This document shows, piece after piece, positions 26,263 to 38,437 of a stretch of 64,000 bases of DNA. The translations under genes and the position numbers were made by a program. Below the pieces are notes generated by a model. It made no database searches. It had not been told where the DNA came from and worked only from the letters and a program-made list of their open reading frames with translations. Numbering within the stretch: position 1 is the first letter of the stretch; each line of letters opens with the position of its first letter. Source of the DNA: Trichinella spiralis (taxonomy: Eukaryota > Nematoda > Enoplea > Trichinellida > Trichinellidae); contig CM012953.1 in NCBI GenBank assembly GCA_000181795.3, forward strand, positions 11,562,691-11,626,690. The letters run 5' to 3'.

Positions 26263-29200
26263 TCATTGTTGCATCTCAGAGACAATTTTGCCAATCCACA
26301 GTTGGAATTGCTGTGGATTTGTCAGAATTGGAGAATCCGTGGCCAGGCGAACCAACAATGCGGATAATGCTTAAAATATGAAAATGAGTAAATATGCAAA
26401 TTGGCAACAACAAGCAAAAATTATCAACGGACGAACCTGGTCTTACGGTGGTTGGATTGCAATGCTTGGCAAGCCATTCTTGAACTGAGCTCATCATTTC
26501 GGCCGACGTTTGACCGGTCACCTCTTTTCTGTAACTTTCGTACAACGGTTGAACCAGTTGCCAAAGCTGCAAAGCAACGACCAACAGATATAAATTAAAT
26601 TGAAATTTTCAACTGACTGACTGACAAGAAAATAAAATATCACACATACTAGCCAGAGTTTCCAATTTTTCTGAAACTTCTGCTTCATGTATACACGCAC
26701 TACATCTTCAAACGAATTAGTGCTGACCACACCCTGATGAGACGAGGCCAAATTCCTCTGATAGGCACTGTCCAGTGTTGAAACATTATCAACATTATAT
26801 ATATTGTTTTTCTTTTTTCCTTTTACAAAATTACTCACCTTATTTTCGCGTTCAATTTCTCCACTTCCGCTTTCATTGCATCAATCATTTTCTCATTGCC
26901 GACATTGACTTTTCGCAAAGAACGAATTTCACTTGCCGCTGAAAACACCAAACAAGATGTGAATAATGAAAAGAAAATTAATATAAAACTATTTTTTCAT
27001 CAAAATTCACCCTGATTGAGGATCATCGCATTGGTTGGTCGAGTGGTCGCCGCCAGCTTGCCATCAAACACAAGCTCCTCCAAAATGTCAAAGCCTTCCT
27101 TGAAATATGAAATATTGTTTTCATTTTTTTGTTTCAATGTAAAAAAAACCAAAAAAAATCATATGCACATTAAAACTAATTTTGAAAATTTTCAATTTTC
27201 CGCTCACCTTCAAAGCACTGCGTCGATACTGTTCCGCTTGCAAGTGCTGCATTCGTTTACGCTCGTTACGGTCGGCAGAACTATCTGCACAAAGTTCCAA
27301 CTGAATCTTCTAGAAAATAACAAGAACAACAACAATGATAAATAACGACAATTAATAAATAAACAATCATGCACCAAATAATATGCTAGCACTATCACGA
27401 CAGGCATGAATGAATGAGTTGAATCAACTTTTGTTAAAATAATATTTCAAAACCATCAACTGATGAAAATTATTTCATCAAATCACATAACCGAACTATT
27501 TATTAAATAGGCAAAGTAACAGAAAAAAAATATATCATACAGAACCGTCTTGCGACATCACGGGGCCTGTTACACTGGTGTTGTTGTTGTTGGTGGTTTT
27601 GTGCAGCTCGGTGCAAAGCTTTTCAAACGGCTGAGCAGAAGTTGAGCTTCTTCCCAGAGGTTCAAAGCAAGAATTGGAAGATACGTTTGTCTAAAGAAAA
27701 AGTGAAACAACAATATAATCGTAATTAATAATTAATACATAAAAAACAGATTATTTCAAAAATAATGACAGACCAAATTTTCCGAACAAATGCTCGACGT
27801 TGGCAAACTCAAGCCGACAACGTTCGAATTCGAATAGGAGGCTGAAATTCAAAGAAAACAAATTAACGACAATTCAATTTCCTGGTTTCGTGTGAATATT
27901 TTTTATTAATTATTTCCCCATTCACCTAGAGGAACTTGAACACTGCCAACAGTTGGAAACAGAACCACCGAACCATCGGATTTTACGGCTCTATTCTGCA
28001 GCAAAGGCTGAAAAGTCAAAAAAGAAAACACGTTCAAAAGCAGTTTTCACCATAGCTTTCAAAATTCAGATAAAATTATTTTTAAAAAAAGAGGAAATAA
28101 TCAATATTAAAATTATTATGCAAACTTTCAATATAAAAATATCACTTATTTTTGTACTTTCTTTTTAAATTTGTAAAACGGAAACCATTATTATCTGTTC
28201 ATTTTATCTCAAAAACCTTGCAACATTTCTAACATTTCACACGTGAAACACGTTTCTGAATAAAATTATTTAAATCATCACTGATTTTTAATTAATTACA
28301 TTTTATGATGAATATGTGCACTTACAATTGTACCCATCGATTGGGTAAGGTTGAACGGAGAGGGCGGGGTAGGCACCGAAGAAGCAACACCTGAAGTAGA
28401 CGGGCCGAGCATGCCGAGCGCGCAAGAGGCAGCCGGTGATTGGCTCGGCGACAGTGACAAACCGCCCAGTGGACTAAGCTGATTGGACGACGGCGAGTTG
28501 AAGGATGTGAACGCGCTCGGTTCGCCCCGACCCAAGCTTATAGGAATTGGTCTCAAAATGCAGCTCTGCGGTGAAAATGGATTACCAAACGATTGTAGTT
28601 GCAGTTGTAACTGTTGTTGGTGTTGTTGTTGTTGCTGCTGCTGCTGTTGCTGCAACCCGTATCCACCAACACCGACACCGACACCACCAACACCAACGTG
28701 CCCGCTGGATGTGATCACATTGTGAGACGACTGACAGCAGCCTTTCGCTTCTCCACTCGTGCTCACAGTACACATTCTGCAAAAAAAATTCTGCTTTATT
28801 TTTCCCCACTATTCAGCAGCAATACATTCATTAATCGTGCTCAGAAACACTTACAATTTGTCTTTAACACAAGCTACCCTGCTGAGTTCAGCTAATTCTG
28901 CATTACCAAGGACGGTTTTGTCATTGTAATTTTCGGGTTGGACATTCAATTGTTTGTCCAACTGAATCGTTCGTCTGCGTTTGCCTCGTTCGCCTCTCGT
29001 ACCAAGTGAACGCCCTTGCTGTTGTTGTGGCTGTTGCTTTGCTTTCGACGACCTTTGCCGTTTAGCAGCAGCAACAACAGTAACAGAAGCTGTTGTAGAA
29101 TTAGCTGATGAGGATGATGATAAAGACGACGATGATGGAGATGATGATGAACATGCCGAAGATGAAACTGAAGCAGAAGAAGCGACCACAGAATAAGCAG

Positions 29201-31385
29201 AAACAAAATCCGAGGGTCCATTGTGAGCAGAAACTACCGCTTGGCCAAAATAATCGCCAGCCGTTGGCTGCGGTTCATCGTACGGACAGAATGGAGTCGT
29301 AGCAGCGCCGTCTGCCCATGTTTTCGCCATTGAATACTGAACCACACGATTGTTTAGAGAACCGGCAGCGGCCATTTGAGGCATATAGGGTTCACAGTAA
29401 GATGTGGTGTTGCTATTGCTGTACTCAAAAGTGGCCCCTGAGCCTGACTGATATGACGTCGATTGTCCACCTCTACCAGCATTATCATAATCAATCAACA
29501 AACCATGATCAACATAACTGAGCTTATTATTATTGTTATTATCAGTATTACTGCTGCTATTATTCTTGTTATTACTGTTATTTTCATTAGCAACAGCAGT
29601 AGTAGAAATCGTAGATGCATGCTGTTGTTGCTCTTGTTGATTATGTTTCTTTGTACAGGATGAAATATTCATCAACAATGGCAAGTCAGCTTCACAACTC
29701 AACAAACCATTTCCACTATCTAATAATAAATATAAAATTCACAATAGAAATAACAGCAAAGGAAAACAGAAGAACAAAATTACCCAACGTTCCCATTATC
29801 TCTTCCAAACTCGGCTGCAACTGAATTAATCCCGGTTGAATGATATCCGCGTTTCCAGCTTGAGCTGAAAAAATAAAACAAACAAATTTTTTATCACATT
29901 ACAAATATTTAAAATAACACGAGAAGAAAAATAACCTTAAATAATTAAACTTGTTCTAATTTTCAAAACCGCATTCCCCTGAACAACATTTAACCTTCAT
30001 TATATTTTGCTTTCCTCTTTTCTTCGTGATTTCAAATTACACATACACGCGTGGAATTTACAAACTCCTTGCTCAGGAAGAATCACAGCATGCAGGTAGG
30101 TATTTATTGCTTGAAGAACATATACATATATAAATTATGCTTCAACATTCTTCTGGATATTGAAAAATACACAGAAAAAAAATTTTTTAATAAGTGCTAA
30201 GGAAAATAATCATTTCGCAAAAATAATGTATGCATAATTAAATAGTTTACCTACTTTATAGGCAAGTAATGGAGAAAAATTACGTACCCATTTCTTTTGG
30301 ATTAGGAAAAAGATAAGGCTGATTGAGGCTTGAAAACAAAGTATCGGTGAACCAGTTGTTCAAATCATCGTATTCGAATGCCGTATTCGAATGCAGGGGT
30401 GTGGTCGGTCTGAAGTTGAACAAAGAGTCGTGTTCATCAAAGCTACGCTTCAAATCAGTGGGACTTTCCTTAGAAAAAGAAAAAGAAAACAAGGCAAAAT
30501 TAAAAATTAACTTTCATCAAAATTTATTAGCCTCACCGATTTGTGTGATCGTCGTTTGTGCAGATGCTTGAGAAAGAAGCGTCTCCAGCGCATATACTGA
30601 CTGGTAATAGTCTCGGTTCGACGTTTCCAAAACATCCCTTCCACAATTGGAATCTGAATCAACAAGTTTCAAATTACTTTTTCACATAAATAATATTGTG
30701 GATACAATTAATGGACCTGTGGCTTCTTGTGCCAATCCTCTTCTGGAATGGAGAAAAAGCAATACTTCGGAGGCACATTTTCCACAACTAAACCCAACAA
30801 CAACAATTATTATTATTATTATTGCATCTCTTCAATCGGTATATCATTTTGAAACATACTGAAAATTTAACTTACAAATTACACAAATATTATCATGCTT
30901 AAAATGAAATGAATATAAATATAGATTTAAATAAAAACAAGGTAGAATTGGAAATAAAATTCACAAAAGTCAAATACAGTCAAATCAACTTTCAGAAAAC
31001 CTTGCAAAAAAAATCATACTATATAATAAAACTTACATTGTATATACCAGGCCCGCCAAATGACGTTGTTCAACCGAACTCGATCAGCCCAAGCAATTTT
31101 CAAACCTTGAAAATTTTTCCATTTCGGAGTGATCAGCTTCCTAAACAATAACAATATTTTTATATTGAAAAAAATAACGCAATTATTCAAAATAATTTCA
31201 TTGTCCATATACAATTGTGATTTTGATTTTAATTTCAGCCGAATTCGATTCAAAATTCATTTTCATATTGAATGAGCGTTTGCATGATTTTGAAAACTTT
31301 CTCTCATAAAACTAGTCAAATAATACATTCGACATTTTAAATTAAATTCATTATGATTCTTTATAATTTTCTAATAAATTTAATC

Positions 31386-31432
<47 letters not shown>

Positions 31433-32465
31433 TATTTTAAAAAATCAAAAATGAAATAAATTTTAAATGAAAATTAAAAAAAACAGTACAAAGCAAACTG
31501 GACAACTTCCATAAAGCGTACATCATTGCAATCTATGATGTATCAACTGTCCAAAATAAAAAATATAATTATCAATTACAAATGTCATTTAATATGTATA
31601 CTAAAACTTCCATTACAAATAAGACAAAAGAGCGGAAAGAAAATTCTCATGATAGAAATCACACAGTTTTCAAATTCTGGTTCAAGAAAATAGCAAAATG
31701 AAAAATATTCGAAATAATAATAATCAATTAAAATTAAAATCATACCATCATACAGTTGGTAAACAACGTAACATACAAAAATAGTTTAAAATAGCTACAT
31801 TTAAAGAAATTAAATTGCAGCTATTAAACCCGTACAGGTTTTAACATATTGCTTAAGACAATTAAAAATAGCCAGGCAAAATCAATTACAATAATCAGAG
31901 AACACCTGTGTAAACTTGGGCATAATTTCATTTAATAAAGCTCTAAAGTAAATTTACAAAAGCACACGAAAAATTCATAATGCAATTTTGATAATTAAAA
32001 TTATTAAAATCGTCACAAGTTTTTCAAATGAAACGACTTTTTTAGTTGCTGTTAAAAAAGATAACAGAATATATGTTCTCAACAAAATTTTGATTGCAGA
32101 TTTATTGAAATCAAATTTCAAAAATCATTTCTGTTTGAATATTATTCGAGAACAGGTAAAGTTAATTGATGGTAAATAAAACATTTTAATTGACAAATCA
32201 ACCGCTTATTAATAAGGCTAAATTCAATAAATGTGCAAAAATTAAACACTGGTTTTTCAAATTACAATTTCCCTTCTATATTCAAGCAACAGATGCAATA
32301 CAAATTAATTTATTTAATAATTGGAGCTTATTTCAAAAATTCTGGTTTTCATAATAGTAGAGTGGAAATCACAACTTTGAAAACTGAGCGGAAATTTTGA
32401 CAAATAACCTAAGCATTTTGCAATAGCAACATTCAAAAAACATTCACGCAATCAATTAACAACAA

Positions 32466-32497
<32 letters not shown>

Positions 32498-33215
32498 GAT
32501 GCTTCACGAATGCATATTAAACAGGTAAATTTTACTATTGCAATTACGCGCTTAGAAACTACCAAAAAGAGAAAGCATGCACACAGTTACATAGCGCAAA
32601 CCAGCATTATAATTCGGTTTATATGATTAATTTTAATCCATTTACTGATGACATGTTACAAATTGATAAACTAGAACGGACCAGTATACAAAGAATTCAC
32701 AAAGAGGAAATGAAAACTAAATTTAAAATGAAAAACTGTCGCCAAACTGGGCAAAAAAGCAACAGGAAAATCCATTTGAAGTTACATCGCCTGAGCTCTA
32801 AATGAAACAATTTTAAAAGTGCATATTTAGATTAACAAGATATTTAAATATAAATAGGAGATTTCAAACTATCTTTAATGTGGTAGATTTAGCAAAAACA
32901 AAATCAACTAATGCATGCATACCCTTCTTGGTAAACAATTTGAATACATCTGTTCAACTTCGTCAATGAAGTATCGATTGCAATGGATTGCGAAGTCTTT
33001 GGACCAAATTTGTAAAACGTAACGGGATTTGCGTCTGCAACGTCTGGCATAAGCTCACTTGAGGATTCCATAGAACTATCGGATACGATATCTATTTCTT
33101 CTTCTTCTTCTGGCTTGTTTTCATGAACATGCGATGACATGAACTGTCCACTGTGAATAATATTTTCCATCTTATTCATCAGACTCGCGCTGTTTTCAAC
33201 TTTTCGACTGTACAT
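26263..33215 (-). CDS. mml-1: MondoA/ChREBP-like bHLH-zip transcription factor (MML-1 type), about 1035 aa, 17 coding exons
   Basis: Glucose-responsive Mondo-family factor that partners with Mlx. Minus-strand exons: 33215-32923, 31140-31037, 30787-30717, 30653-30537, 30468-30288, 29864-29784, 29719-28855, 28776-28326, 28007-27926, 27841-27774, 27690-27541, 27309-27208, 27098-27011, 26938-26839, 26767-26650, 26566-26437, 26369-26263. All phases agree. The N-terminal Mondo conserved region shows HSGQFM, YKFGPKTSQSIAID, then WKNFQGLKIAWADRVRLNN and VIWRAWYIQ, then EGMFWKRRTETI. Residues near 250-290 carry LFSSLNQPYLFPNPKEM and NADIIQPGL. The middle is Ser/Asn/Gln-rich with a ten-residue polyQ run. 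The basic region RKRMQHLQAEQYRRSALK leads into helix-loop-helix and a zipper. The C-terminal dimerisation/cytoplasmic-localisation domain contains LWLLWQLVQPLYESYRKEV. An acceptor lies just before the start codon, so a 5' UTR exon exists upstream. Identification is secure. Confidence 0.93.
28610..28655 (-). repeat. CAG/CAA repeat coding polyglutamine in the Mondo gene
   Basis: Within the 28776-28326 exon, a mixed CAG/CAA tract encodes about ten consecutive Gln, then His, then more Gln/Leu. Interrupted coding of this kind is usual for polyQ in disordered activation regions. Confidence 0.85.
31398..31430. repeat. (TG)n microsatellite in a Mondo intron
   Basis: About 16 TG repeats, preceded by a short TA run, in the 1.8 kb first coding intron. 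Confidence 0.95.
32467..32498. repeat. (ATT)n microsatellite
   Basis: About ten perfect trinucleotide repeats in the same intron. Confidence 0.9.
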
Positions 33216-34621
33216 TTGAAATCTGAAACAAAAAGCACTTTATAGATATGCAATGCAAATTTCTTTATTGTATAAAATTAAAAGCACACACGCCTATATA
33301 TGCATATACACGTTCGTAGAACTGCACTTTTATTACCTTGCAAAAAACAAACCGCAGCTGCTGATAAAATAAAATTCGAAATTTATCACGCCATTACACA
33401 ACCATCAGATAAAAGTACATTTTCATTCACTGATTCAATAAATGCAAACACATTCTACTTTTCATTGTTAAACATGAAAATTAATATCTCAGCGACTCGC
33501 CAGAGCCATGAGCCGAGAGAGCGAAATAATAAAAACACTTTATAATGACTGGCTGCAAAACGTGACTACCGTATTTTCAAATGCAAGTTTTATTACCTTA
33601 TTTTAATATTAATCGTTTCTTTTGCAAAATAAAATTCCATTTATTATTTTATTGGTTAAACATAACAAATATATACTGTGTACATATTATTTTTGCTCAA
33701 AATCAATAATAAAAAAAGAAAACTAGCTTATATTTGAATACAGAAAAACTGCAATAAAATGTATTGCAGCATTAAATATACAATGCTTTGTCATTATTTT
33801 TATTGTATTATTTTATGTCAAGTATTCATTGAATGAGACAAAAGATAATAAAATGTTTCAACGGAATATGAAACAAAACAAAAATTAAAATAATATATTA
33901 TAAACATACGCAATACCCGTGTTTTACATAAATATTTTCATATAAACATTTTATTACAGTAATATTCTTACACACAAACACATACGGAGATTGTTTTTAT
34001 TAATCAGAAATTCTTACTTGAATTCAACTTTCTTAATACAGTACTCGATTTGTTACTTACGAAGCTTATGCTTATATAAATTTTCACTGCGCTCAGCTTT
34101 ATAAAAAGTATATGTTATTTTTATTTTTTTATTTATTTGAAATGTTTCCTGATTAATAAGTTTAAAATTCAGTTCAACTTTTGAAAACTGCTATTGGCTT
34201 TTTGTGCATTCAGTTGTTATGTTCATTGCCTCGATTGGTGCACAAATTCCGTTTATAAATTTGTGTAAAAGTATATGTTTTGGTTAAAATTTTGATTTTT
34301 GTTCTTTATTTGAAAGAATATTTTATTGAACTGTTTAATTTCTGATTGTCTTTTTAATTGCACACGTTCAATTGCATGAGCAGCTTATTATTATTCTCTG
34401 TAGAATATAAATGCATGTTGATCAGTCTAGAAAATGAAATTTGTTGGATGCAAAAGTTGCATGATTGCTACATAGAATTGCAATGATTAAGTTTTATTTA
34501 CTTGAATGTCACTTGCAAGGAATTTGCAATTTTGTAAAAATAAGTTTGCGAAACTTCTATTTTAGGCACGTTGTAGATGCGAGTGATGGTTGCTTGATGT
34601 AAATTGACTGATTAGAAAAAG
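33216..34621. promoter_or_regulatory. Shared divergent promoter region
   Basis: About 1.4 kb separates the Mondo start codon (minus) from the small plus-strand gene at 34622. The two genes are head to head. The DNA is AT-rich with no exon beyond the expected 5' leaders. The Mondo 5' UTR exon and both promoters should lie here. I cannot point to a specific element. Confidence 0.5.
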
Positions 34622-35819
34622 ATGCTTGCTCAGAAGCAAGGTAATTGTTATTTGTCTTTACTGAATGATTATTAATATTAATAGCAATTGAACAGTTTGT
34701 TCTCGGTGCAAAAGGTCGTCGGAAAGTAATGCGGACGAGTAAGTGTTGTTTAAAATTTTTTTTTAATTTTGGATGTGTAAAACTTGTGCAGAAAATTTGA
34801 TTTGGACTTGTTCTTAGTTTGTGAAAAAATCTAACAGTTTTTCACTTCTAGGCATGGGAAATGTAGAAGTTTGTTAAATTTGAATATAAGTTTTAGATTT
34901 TGTGTTTTCATTTCAATTTTCAATTTCAACTTTACCAGTTGTTGAAATTTTACATTCCGCATGAAGCAAGTATGTCTACTTTGTGTTGATGAATTTTATT
35001 GATTTCTTGATAACTTTTATAAAATGAGAATTAATGAATAAGCGTAACATGACAAGCAAGATGAATTAATAGCTTGATATATATATATATAAATTTTTCT
35101 GAGAAATTCATATACCATTTTAGTTTGCAATTAAATTCGTTTTATTTATCCAATTGATAGTGCTGTTTGATTTAGATACATTGAACGGAAGAGGTTTCTC
35201 ACGGAAGAAGAAGTATCAAGTAGACTTAACAATGTTCACTTTACAGAGCCTTCCTCTTCAGCGGTCAGTATTGCGGAAGCAAAGAATTCGTAAATATTAA
35301 AATAAATATTAAAATATTAATTTCTTTTATGAAATAATACTCTATTTTTTCAATTCGAGAATTCCTGAAGTAGAACCGCTCGAAGAAGAAGAAGAAGAAG
35401 AAGAAGATGGTGATGATGATGAAGAAGAGAAAATTATCCAAGACGCAAATACGTCTGTAGAATTTTCGGATGAGTTGAAATTTATTCTAGAATTGAAAAA
35501 TATTTGGAAAACAAGAGTTCACTATCCACAACTGTGAGTGTGAACTGTGCCAGACTTCGATGTATCAGTTTAATGTTAGTGTTAATTGATCAGTAGCAAT
35601 CGAAGAATGGAGGTTGTTCCGTGGACTCCGCTTCCAAAATCATTTTCTTCATCCGACGAAGAAGATGAAAAACAATCTCAAATTGTCGAAAACAATTCAG
35701 AGTATGTTTGTCGATGTGAAAACAATTTTTTGATTATTTATGCAATAAATGTGAAATTTGATTATAGCAAAATTACGGTAACCGTTGACGAAAATGATGA
35801 AGAAAAAATGGAATTATAA
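34622..35819 (+). CDS. Small acidic protein, HCFC1R1/CCDC117-like, 169 aa, 6 exons
   Basis: Exons: 34622-34640, 34696-34738, 35176-35289, 35360-35533, 35594-35701, 35768-35819. Phases (1,2,2,2,2) agree at every junction, and the donors include GTAAGTG and GTGAGT. The N-terminus reads RKRFLTEEEVSSRLNNVHF, which resembles the RKxFLSEExMAxxxxxLxL box that I recall from HCFC1R1 and CCDC117. A Glu/Asp run of about 20 residues follows. Then comes FSDELKFILELKNIWKTR and VVPWTPLP, comparable to the family's Leu-rich segment before a VLW/VPW motif, and a second acidic tail. By family, a nuclear host-cell-factor-interacting or shuttling adaptor is possible, but this is inference from two short motifs. 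The first exon carries only six whole codons. ATG 34622 is the best start I can find. Confidence 0.7.
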
Positions 35820-36057
35820 GAAGAAAAAAAGGTTTTATTTATTATATTGAACGAGTTTTTATTTGAAATATATGGGTAATAGATATAGGTATTTATATTA
35901 AATTATGTTTTAGTTGTTTTGACAATTTGTGTTGTGTTTTGCATTGAATACACACGAATTATCGTGTAATTATATTACTTTTTTATATTCGTATTATAAT
36001 AGTAATCATTAACATCAGCGATACCAATATCTGTATGTATTGTAAGTGAAGTTGGTG

Positions 36058-38437
36058 ATGAGTTTGTTTTGTTCGCCTATGGCAAACAGTGTTCAGCACG
36101 TGTTGGAATCGAAATGCTTGGAAGGGCTACCGAATCATGACAGTTTTCCAAAAGCGGCTTTTCAATGTTTTGAAGAGTTGAGACGTTTGGGCAAATTATG
36201 CGACGTGACGTTGCTAGTGAACGGAAGCAAATTTCACGCTCATCGAATAGTTCTGGCCGCCACAATACCGTACTTCAAAGCGATGTTCACGCACGACATG
36301 GCCGAGAAAAGTTTGCATCAAATTACAGTTCAAGTAAATTTTTTTTAAAAAAATGGAATAATTTTATGTTTGTTTGTTTACACTTTTCAGGGTGTAAATG
36401 AGGATGTTTTGGAAAGTTTGATCAATTATTGTTACACCGGACGGTTGACCATTTCGTCAGAAAGTGTGCAGGCGTTGTTGATTGGTGCTTCTTACTTGCA
36501 GATGGATTTGATCGTCGAAGCGTGTTGTAAATTGATGATGCAGTCGCTGTGCGTTACCAACGCCGTGGCGATGCTGCGCTTTTCGCGCGACTTCGCCTGC
36601 GAAATGCTCCATCTGGAGGCGATTCGTTACGTGCTGGCCAATTTTGTTACCGTATCCAAGACGGACGAATTTTTGAATTTGACTTTTGAAGAAATTTTGC
36701 CGCTGCTTTCCAACGACGAACTCTTGCTCAGCGGTGAAGAGGACGTTTTTCAAGCCGCCACGCGTTGGGTAAAGCGAAAATTTCGAGGAGCAGCAGTTCT
36801 TGTTCAGGGCGTGGATTTTTTTTTCAGGTGAGGCACAACACCAAAGAGCGTGAAGTGCACTTGCCGACACTGTTGGCTTGCGTGCGTTTCCCACTGCTGG
36901 ATTTGCATTATCTGACCAACTGGGTTGAAAGTGAACCGCTTGTTTCTGGAAATGTAGATTGCTTGAAATTGATCAACGAAGCTGAAGAATATTTCGTCAG
37001 ACCGGATCGTCGACCGTTGTTGAAAACATTCAAAAATTATCCAAGATTCTGTTCAGCATCTAGAAAGATGCTGTTCGCGGTCGGTGGGCTGGACTATGTC
37101 GGTTATCCGTCTTGTCAAGTGCACAGGTTGGTGATGTTCTGTGTTGGGATGTGATTTATTAATATTTTCTTCTTCCCATTGCTTATCAGACTTTTGAGCT
37201 GTGGAAATACGTGGATTGCAGTTGAGCCGATGAATTTGTTCAGGGCCAGAGTTGGTGTTGCCGTTACGTTGAACAAATTGTAATTAAAAAATTGCTATTG
37301 TAATTTATTTCATTTCCACTAATTTCAGATTTGTCATTGGTGGTAATTTCATGTTCAAACCGCTTCGTCAAGTCGAAGTGTACGATTTGGGTATTTCAAA
37401 GTGGAAATCGGTCGCTTCACTGACGGCGAAAAGAAGTGCACTTGGCGCTGTCGCATACGGAGATCACATTTACGTATGTTAATTTTTTAAATCAGTCGCA
37501 ATAATTTTTTTTGCTAATTTGGGACGTTGGGTGAAAATTATTTTCTCATTTCAGGCTTGTGGAGGTAAGCATATTGTATGAAAATTAATTTTGTTAGCAA
37601 TTTTTCATTCATTCAAGGACACAATGGCTTTTCTTCACTCTCGTCAGTGGAAAAATACAGCATAAAAGACGACAAGTGATACATATATATATTTATTTAT
37701 TTACCTTTTATTATTTGTTTGTTTGTGTAGGTGGACATCATCTCCATCAATGAAAAAATGCCGTTCAGCTCCTGCAGTTGTTTTATTGGATGGTCGAATT
37801 TTTGTCATCGGTATGTTGGATGTTGAAAGGGATAATAATAATAATAATAATGTTAAAATATTTCGACTTGATTGATAATTCAGGAGGACATGACGGTATT
37901 GAAATATTCAATTCGGTCGAATGTTTCGATCCAAATACTGGACTGTGGACATTCGTGAGTCCAATGTTGACACGTCGATGTCGACTTGGTGCAGCCGTGC
38001 TGAATGGCAAGATGTAATAATATTATTTTTTGCATTCTTATGTATATTTCGAAACGAAAGTAGTGTGAGCAATTTGTTATTTTCAGTTATGTAGCCGGTG
38101 GTTGTAATGGGACACATTTTCTTCGTTCAGTCGAATGCTACGACCCGGTGAAAGATGAATGGTCATTTGTTTGTAATATGAACGTTGCACGAAGTAGGAT
38201 CTCCGTTGCTGAATATCAGGGAAAAATTTACGCTGCTGGTAGGGTATATTATGCATGTACTTTTTTTTTACTGAATTTCAACTTTAATACTTTGTTTTTT
38301 CAGGTGGTTATGACGGTATTAATAATTTATGTACTGTGGAAGTGTTCACGCCGGAGACAAATTCATTTCAATATGGGCCATGCTTGAACGGGCATGAAGG
38401 CAGTTTGTCTATAGCGGCTGTCCCAGTGAATTTTTGA
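36058..38437 (+). CDS. KLHL18: KLHL18-like BTB-BACK-Kelch protein, 11 exons
   Basis: Predicted substrate adaptor of a Cullin-3 ubiquitin ligase. Exons: 36058-36333, 36391-36768, 36828-37126, 37190-37279, 37329-37473, 37555-37564, 37618-37675, 37731-37810, 37884-38013, 38087-38238, 38304-38437. The BTB domain begins near residue 35 (LGKLCDVTLLVNGSKFHAHR, then IVLAATIPYFKAMFTHDM). The BACK domain holds GASYLQMDLIVEACC. Six Kelch repeats follow, each with a GG pair and a later W or aromatic residue (FAVGGLD, FVIGGNF, YACGGHNG, FVIGGHDG, YVAGGCNG, YAAGGYDG). The YFRPDRRP-like linker and the spacing match KLHL18 better than other KLHL members. Exon 6 is only 10 nt long and supplies the GG of repeat 3. 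A run at 36769-36827 is open but is an intron, because splicing it out restores the conserved WVRHNTKERE. Confidence 0.93.
37555..37564 (+). other. 10-nt micro-exon in the KLHL18-like gene
   Basis: GCTTGTGGAG lies between TTTCAG and GTAAGC. It enters in phase 0 and leaves in phase 1, giving the ACG of Y-ACGG-HNG in Kelch repeat 3. Skipping it would shift the frame. Confidence 0.85.

Noticed and set aside
28483-28725. Plus-strand frame rich in Cys and Pro/Thr repeats
   Set aside because: It is the antisense shadow of the polyQ and Gly/Val-rich exon of the Mondo gene.
36769-36827. Continuation of the KLHL18 frame through an open stretch
   Set aside because: It is an open intron; removing it with GTAAAG and TTTTCAG restores the conserved sequence after Trp-Val.
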